From Agelas oroides (Eukaryota; Porifera; Demospongiae; Agelasida; Agelasidae), in NCBI GenBank assembly GCA_949130485.1, contig OX422197.1, positions 6,800,991-6,864,990 on the forward strand: 64,000 bases of DNA, written 5' to 3'. Of this stretch, positions 58,103 through 64,000 are shown one piece after another (position 1 is the first letter of the stretch; the number at the start of each line of letters is the position of its first letter). The translations under genes and the position numbers were made by a program. The notes below the pieces were generated by a model. It was not told the origin of the DNA. It searched no databases and saw only the letters and a program-made list of their open reading frames with translations.

Positions 58103-58399
58103 ACGACCCCACAATGCAGACGCAGCCCATTCTAACTTGGGGTCACTCCTGGGGGAGGGTGGCTGGGGCTGAGAAGAGGACCGCACCTCACGGCAAGTTT
58201 GCAAACTACGCCTCTGAACTGCAAGAGATCGATCGTGGAGCCATTCAGGTGGACATCTGCTCGCATTTCTTGTGATGACGTTTGTGGGTGGGGCTGCATG
58301 GGCGTGAAATGGAACTGCAAAGCAGCTGCACAGAGAATAGCACGTTCAGAAAAGCTGCGGCTGATCAAAAAGGAGATCCACTGGAGATGATGGCTGCAT
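58103..58399 (+). promoter_or_regulatory. Conserved 5' cassette and short first exon, copy 3
   Basis: It matches 19766-20154 except for the 55-bp MITE and a small deletion. GTTTGTGGGTGGGGCTGCAT lies near 58279, and GAGATGATGGCTGCAT with a gtaagt donor at 58387-58404 ends it. The exon-2 counterpart starts near 58521 and is not open in the frame of 11729. Confidence 0.45.
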
Positions 58400-58606
58400 G
58401 TAAGTATCTTTCTGTATCAGTCATTCAGTGTTTGATTGGTTGGAAATGATGTAGCTAGCTAGTGTCACAAGGCACATGACATGCAGCATGACTTCTTCCC
58501 ATCCCGTGAATCAATCCCAGGTCAAGTCATGGTGGGCTGGAGGATGTGGAGAGGTAGAGAGTCTGGTCTGTAAGACTGTAGAGGTATGTGGAGGCATGGC
58601 ATAACC

Positions 58607-59679
58607 TAGTCTCATGCCCAGACCCAACCCAACTCAGGTGCATTAAGGACCGACTACTTCCCTTAAAACTGTGAGGCAGTGTAAGTCACACTGGATTCAT
58701 ACTATGATCTTGATACTTGGTGAGAGCTTACTCGCCATCAAACTCTATCTAATTATGACGTCATTTTCGACCACGCCCACATCCTTCTCCTAAGTGAAGA
58801 GAAAATATGTCGTCGGAAAGATTGCAAAACCTGGAGCAGTTCCCACTAGTGCTGCGGCCTCTACTTTTGCTACAGCCAAGAGCAACAACAGTAGTAACTA
58901 GATCCCACTGGGGATCCAGAAATTTCTACCTGTAGGGAAAATACAAGAGTTTGTGTCTCACTGATTCAATCATTTTTCGATGACAAATCACGTCATAGCT
59001 CTTTCAAATCTTCATCCTTCGTGTTCCCCAGGGAGATTCTATAAGAACATACGACGGTGAAACCAACCAATGCAGTAAACTTGGATTTTTCGGTGTGGAA
59101 CTACTCCGGGTAAGCGTCACTTTCACGAAGGGCAGCACCGAAGTTAACGCTTTATAGTGCTGGCTCCGCGATTCAATTGTAGGCGAAGACTGTTTATTTC
59201 TACACTGAAATACCCTCCATCGTAGGTGCCAACTAGTGACCTACACACTGGATGGTCGATACTTTGATGGCAGAAACAGGCACTGAACTTAGCTACATCG
59301 ATCGCTAGTTTCTGCAGATCAATAATACACTTCCATAATCTTCTCCGCATTACATAAAACCATTTAGTCACGCCTTAATGCACCTAAGAAGAGGAGAGGG
59401 TCTCGTGACATTTGGCCGATCCTTCACGCTTCATTAACCTTGATTGCTTTCTGGAGAGCTTTTCCATTCGCCAATCACATTGCAGAAAACACAATCTGTA
59501 AGTGTAACACCAGAAATCCTTGGCTACTTTAGCACGATGACACAATACCTTTTTGGCTGTTAATTTGTTATCAGTTCTCAACTATGATACAGCAAACTAT
59601 GAAGTTTTAATGAAGCCCAAGGAATCAGTCCAATGTCACCAGATCCTCTCCTCGCTGGTAGGGTGTGGGCACGAGACTG
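58607..59679. mobile_element. TAGTCTC-family MITE, copy 3, interrupted
   Basis: The outer parts match 20371-20685, with flanks GGCATAACC and GGTATAACC. The element is split near its left end by the 750-bp element at 58636-59385. The MITE insertion is shared with copy 2 of the module; the inner insertion is not. Confidence 0.85.
58636..59385. mobile_element. Nested 750-bp non-autonomous element
   Basis: AGGTGCATTAAGG and CCTTAATGCACCT are 13-bp inverted ends. Comparison with 20371-20685 places the insertion between ACCCAA and GAGGAGAGGG. No transposase frame is seen and the target duplication is not clear. Confidence 0.7.
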
Positions 59680-59689
59680 GGTATAACCC

Positions 59690-60488
59690 AGTACAAGTTG
59701 TTTGCAACAGTACACAAGGAGTGGTCACTCTCACAAGTCGATAAGCGCCGTACTTAACGTTTGCAACTGGACTTGTTGTGACCCGTATACTAAGGAAATA
59801 GGAGTAGCTTACCTATTGCTCCATAATTTTACTACCATGAAAAAGCAACAAATCTCATTGTAAATATTTACCAATTCATGAAGTCACAAACTGCTTTTGC
59901 CAAAGTCACAAAGTCATGGTAAATTTTGTATAAGTCACGAAGTCAAATCACAAGAACATTTTTTTCCAAAGTCACGGAGTCATCAGCAGGTCTAGCAGTG
60001 CAGTCAATGTGGTCATGGGGGCACAGTAAAATTTGAGTGGTCACTCAAAATTTGCTAACTTAAGTACTGTGCCAATGTAAGTGACCACCTCTTGGTACAT
60101 TAGCCGCCATGTGCTATTATATAAGTATCACCATAGTATAAAGCTACACCGGAAATATCATGGTTTTGTTTCTGTCATTATTGTTACAAGGGTGCAGCAT
60201 GATTAACAGTACAGATGGCAACAAACGAGTGATATTTTTTCCGGTATAGCTTTGGTACTATTGTGGTAATGATTTTATGATATGAACCTTTTCATTGCCC
60301 GCTCAGATGTAGCACACATGACTTGAAGTACCTGATATGGATTCTCATGTGACTTGAAGTAAAAAAAAATATAGCTCTGCACACAGCTGCAAGTCTTCTC
60401 CATTGACCCCTCTACATTCACGTGTTAGACGTATGATAAATGGTATTTATACTAGCCCTAACCTACACTTCAACCTATATAAAGCACT
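59690..60488. other. Module spacer, counterpart of 12.6-13.1 kb
   Basis: 59755-60050 matches 12590-13100 without the MITE at 12641. 60110-60290 is a worn relative of the ATAAGTATCACCATAGTA block in the 14.8/20.7/61-kb repeats. No gene is seen. Confidence 0.5.
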
Positions 60489-60678
60489 ATATAACCCGTT
60501 ACCCAGGCAACATATAAGAATGTTGCCCATATCTCTCTTGTACAGTGATGTTGCCTAGGTAACAGGTTATATAATAGTTATATCCCTCCCTGGGGTGTGG
60601 TCTTGCGCATTGGTGTCGGGCGTAGCCCGACATCAATGTGTAAAACGACCACCCCCCAGGGAGGGATATAACTATTAC
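60489..60678. repeat. Two adjacent palindromes
   Basis: 60489-60573 pairs TATATAACCCGTTACCCAGG with its near complement (CCTAGGTAACAGGTTATATA). 60572-60678 is a stem of about 50 bp (ATAGTTATATCCCTCCCTGG and complement) whose centre is a second hairpin GTCGGGC-GTA-GCCCGAC. They abut at TATAA. They are probably two MITEs, one next to the other. Confidence 0.8.
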
Positions 60679-60691
60679 GTATAGCATTAAG

Positions 60692-60933
60692 GTCTGGACA
60701 CTTTCACTAGGAAAACTGGGGCCTAATTATTAAGTGTATTGGCATGTTACAACTTGGCAGCTAGTTTGTGTGTGCCATGGCTTGCACTGATAATGTGGTA
60801 TGTTTGTAATTAACACCTACAATTACTGACGATATGTCAACTGGCCCCATTTTCCTAATGAATGTGTCTAGATCCTATTTTTCAACAGTGCCGCAGGACG
60901 TGTGTAAAACATTTGGTCTGGGGACGGGACTGC
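60692..60933. mobile_element. TAGTCTC-family MITE lacking its left end
   Basis: This matches 14440-14692. The outer left end is replaced by the palindrome pair just before it. The right end reads GGTCTGGGGACGGGACT. Confidence 0.75.
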
Positions 60934-60941
60934 TAAGTACC

Positions 60942-61021
60942 TAGCCTCGTTCCTGGGCCACTCCCAGATTGTATCTCACAGCCGTGGAGACCAATCTGGG
61001 AGTGGCCTGGGAACGAAGCTA
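60942..61021. mobile_element. TAGCCTC-family MITE, 80 bp, second copy
   Basis: This is the same insertion as 14702-14781, with flanks CTAAGTACC and CTTGGTACC. Confidence 0.8.
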
Positions 61022-61905
61022 CTTGGTACCTTCTGTACCTTTGAGGTCATCGTCAAATGGAAGCAAGTTTATCGGACACAATTCTCTAATTTAATGTGGT
61101 GTCACTGGTGTGCAATATTTCAACTCAGTGAGACCAGTTACGCTGGTCACATGGTCTTGTACCATATTGATTGAGGGACGTGTCACCCCCAGTGTGTGTA
61201 GTGATTGCAGTTGTGTGTTGAGACTTCACACAGCAAGAACAAACCTTCATTGCAATGTTTCAGCAGGAGAGCGTAATATTATTAACTCTTCCTTCCGCTT
61301 TGTATGTCCTTACAGCACTCCTGGTTTCAGTCAGACCGCTGATAACAGTGTCGTTTCAAGTACAAACAACAGCAGTTGCTACACAGAAACACTCATTTCA
61401 TCTGGTGTGCATTATTTCAGCTCTGGTGAGACCAGTTATAATGTACCTGAAATGGGACTATATAAGTATCACCATAGTACAAAGCTATACTGGAAAATAT
61501 CACCATTTTATTGCTGTTGGCTGTATTGTTACAAGTGCACAGTGTGAGTGGCAATGCCAAAGAATAAACAAGTGATACCTTTTATGGTACAACTTTGTAG
61601 TATGGTGATAATGATTTTAGCATACAAACCTCCAATTCATTGTGTGTTGAGACGTACATGTAGCTCACATGAAAAATACAGGCTCTATCAACTGTACATA
61701 CCTACACGGCTTCCCCATTGACTCCTGTACATTCATGTGAGACGTATGATAAAACTGGCATTGTACCTCTTCCTCCATGAGAAAGAGCCTGGGTATAAGG
61801 TTATGATAAAACAAAGTGGTCTTGTTGATGGGCAGCTGCCCATTACCTTATATGAAAGTCTTCTGTCCCCACGCAGGAAAAGCAGAAGTCATCTGAGCCA
61901 CTATT
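61022..61905 (+). repeat. Segmental repeat, copy 3
   Basis: 61022-61680 matches 14782-15400, and 61220-61905 matches 20745-21425. The 145-codon frame at 61110-61547 is open only here. Confidence 0.85.
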
Positions 61906-62003
<98 letters not shown>

Positions 62004-62028
62004 ATGTGTGTGCGGCGTGCGTGCGTAG

Positions 62029-62109
<81 letters not shown>

Positions 62110-62118
62110 TGTGTTTGA
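61906..62118. repeat. (GT)n microsatellite
   Basis: About 210 bp of GT with a few CATG and CGTGCG interruptions, at the same module position as 21426-21600. Confidence 0.95.
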
Positions 62119-62370
62119 AAACTACTTGTCTTGACTAATAAGAAGAGCCTTGCTTTCAAGCATAATGTGTGCAATTTGAATATGCTCCACCTCCCCCCCC
62201 AATTTGTTGCCTCTGCACCAAATGGACTGCTTGTACAATAATGGGAACTAATACAAGACCTGGTGAAATCATCTCCGTCTGGAATACCTCCTTATGAAGT
62301 TCTGTTCTTTTTTAAGCAGTACTTCTGGACAGAAATGCTTACGCCAGTGTAGCAAATCGATACATGTGTA

Positions 62371-62806
62371 TAGCCTCATTCCCAGGCTGTTCTCACCTCC
62401 AGTTCTTGAATCACTTACAGTATGCAGAAATGGAGGGGAAGGCCTGAGAGATTTCATCCTGTGCACTGTGATGTGATGTAGTAATAGATAGACACACATG
62501 AGGGGTGGTGCCCAACGAAGAATCCTGAGGCCGTTCTTGTAATATCTTGTCCAAGAACTTGAGACTGCAACGTTTGAACGACAGTGTCAATACAGCTCAT
62601 TGTTCCATTGTTCAGTAGACTCTCGACTGATCAATGCCAAGTTTGTGAGTTACAATGATTGGGCACCACCCCCATCTTTCTACCCTCTGTCTACCTGACG
62701 TCATCACACGTGATGAAATCTCCCAGGCCTTCCTCTCAGTTTTTGCATACTGCAAGTGATCAATACTGGAGCCAGAATATGCAAAAACGGCCTGGGAATG
62801 AGGCTA
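62371..62806. mobile_element. TAGCCTC-family MITE, 436 bp
   Basis: The ends TAGCCTCATTCCCAGGC and GGCCTGGGAATGAGGCTA are flanked by perfect 9-bp duplications ACATGTGTA. The inner part resembles 30906-31251. It is absent from the matching place at 22440. Confidence 0.9.
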
Positions 62807-62949
62807 ACATGTGTACAAGATTTTGGTACAATTAAGGTTCTGTTCCCAAATTGTGTTGATAGCAGTACCAGCTCTGTTTTAGGTATTGCACTTCCCATCA
62901 CACTCAATTTAGCCGTTGGTATTTCTGTTGCCACGTGTTTGTAATGCAG

Positions 62950-63738
62950 GAATCACTTTCCTCAATGAAAGTCCTCTTCCACAATGGTGCCGGGGAGAGA
63001 ACTGATCACTTTGAAGTAGTTGGTAGAGCAAACATTGTTTGATATATTCCCTGTTCAACTAGCTACCCCCTTTCAGGAGGAGCAGGAATTTGGTGGGAAT
63101 TCCTTGACTGTTTCAATATCAGACCCACTGTCTGGAGGAGATAGCCAGCCTCATGTAATCCTCTGGGTACCAGAAAAACACACAGGTCATCAAGGTGGGT
63201 GGATCCACAGAGGGAAATTGTGGACTTCTTTTACGTGTAGTAGTTGGTGTTGAAGGTTGAATTGTCAAGAAACATGTTTTGTTTTATGCCTCATTTATGT
63301 GTTGTCGCTCCCTCTCCCCCCTTCCCACTCCGTCCCTCATCTCTTCCCTCCTCTCCTCTCTCCCCTCCTCTCCTCTCCCCCCTCCTTACCTCTTTCCCTC
63401 CCCCTCCCCTTCCCCTTTCCCACTTCCCCTCTCCCATCCCTCTTCTTCCCCTCTCTCCTTCTCTAGCTACCCAGTCGGCAAGCCCTTCACTCCGATTTTT
63501 CTGCTGAGCTGAAGTTGGAGGGAAGGTATGTACACGGTTGACATGCATGCATGGTGGTCTCTAGCTAGTTCCCTGTTCACGTGTTATGTTGTGTGTTTCA
63601 TTCTTACAACAGGGTAACTGCTATGTTCCACCGACAAGGAGACACGGACGGTGAAACTAGCCAAGAACCAGCTCCTGGGCTCTGTTAAAGGATGTTCACA
63701 TGATTGCTGTGTACAGTTGGCTGGCAGACTTGCTGCTG
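62950..63738 (+). other. Four candidate exons at the right edge
   Basis: Segments between acceptor- and donor-like sites are 62950-63022, 63077-63194, 63467-63525 and 63613-63738. They include open stretches MKVLFHNGAGERTDHFEVV, EEQEFGGNSLTVSISDPLSG (to WVPEKHTGHQ) and VKLAKNQLLGSVKGCSHDCC. The phases I assign do not join cleanly, so the model is incomplete or the gene is decayed. Counterparts near 16440-16560 and 22990-23330 are more worn. The gene may be the distal part of the thrice-copied module; no family is recognised. Confidence 0.3.
63300..63466. repeat. Pyrimidine-rich tract
   Basis: About 165 bp almost only of C and T, ending in the CTCTAG acceptor-like site at 63461-63466. Similar tracts stand at 21950 and 23180 in the other copy. 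Confidence 0.9.
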
Positions 63739-63803
63739 GTACGTTTCAACTGTATTACACTGGTATTATGCAAGTAGCCTTGAGCCCAGGCACATTGGAG
63801 CAG

Positions 63804-64000
63804 GGCCGTAGCAAGGTATTTCAAGGTGGTGTGGCCAAAGTGTACATACCACATGTAGAATCTAAGGGGGTCTGGGGGCCATGCTCCCCCAGAAAAATTT
63901 TGTTAAACTAGACGCTAGGAGATCGCTTCTGAGGCCATTGTTAGACCACAAATGTCATTATGTTCTGCAATTCTTATCAAACAGAATTTCAATAGTTGCT
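63804..64000. mobile_element. Left end of a GGGCCGTAGC-type MITE, cut by window edge
   Basis: CAGGGCCGTAGCAAGG near 63801-63816 resembles the end of the element at 15657-16394, followed by GGTGGTGTGGCCAAAG. The right end lies beyond the window. Confidence 0.35.

Noticed and set aside
57143-58135. Several 60-107 codon frames inside the foldback
   Set aside because: They occur as mirror images on both arms, carry no known domain and follow from the inverted repeat.
61110-61547. 145-codon frame
   Set aside because: Two near-identical copies (14.9 and 20.8 kb) are broken in this frame, so the frame is not kept by selection.

Overview
The window looks like nuclear DNA of an early-branching invertebrate animal, most likely a sponge. 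Genes carry GT-AG introns. There are two large GTPase/COR genes ending in death domains, a gene type that is abundant in sponges and cnidarians. Spacer DNA is packed with microsatellites, minisatellites and short inverted-repeat elements. Nothing bacterial was seen (no operons, no CRISPR), and no rRNA gene or intact tRNA gene was found. The species assignment is inference.

Layout. 1-2444 is the 3' part of a Ginger-type integrase gene in three exons (integrase end, acidic 45-bp repeat linker, CXC, Ulp1 protease, PHD). 2.5-6.4 kb is spacer with a palindrome cluster, a decayed minus-strand LINE ORF1-like relic and a tandem duplication. 6438-9162 is ROCO-death gene 1. 9.4-24.3 kb is repeat-rich spacer holding two diverged copies of a duplicated module (5' cassette, short first exon, later candidate exons). 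24415-27031 is a short multi-exon gene of unknown function. 29565-44196 is a chain of 21-54 nt in-phase exons ending in a coiled coil plus a C-terminal membrane anchor; the two may be one gene. Its introns hold an 8 x 108 bp minisatellite, many MITEs and a 2.2 kb pyrimidine tract. 44.2-50 kb is spacer with a 35-bp minisatellite rich in CACGTG, a tRNA-derived SINE and a decayed ROCO fragment. 51941-54906 is ROCO-death gene 2. 55.4-64 kb is a third copy of the module that follows ROCO gene 1, now carrying nested insertions.

The main biological point is that the two ROCO genes share nearly the same GTPase-COR body but have different tail exons and clearly different death domains. ROCO-death proteins are expected to be cytosolic switches coupling GTP binding to death-domain assembly, so the pair may be two signalling outputs behind one switch. 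That is inference.

The main genomic point is one family of inverted-repeat elements (ends TAGYCTC...GAGRCTA, 9-bp target duplications), about 40 to 440 bp long, including insertions that are almost nothing but two ends joined. Because a stretch of spacer is duplicated, empty sites can be read directly for several insertions, including a 1,124-bp foldback with 525-bp arms.
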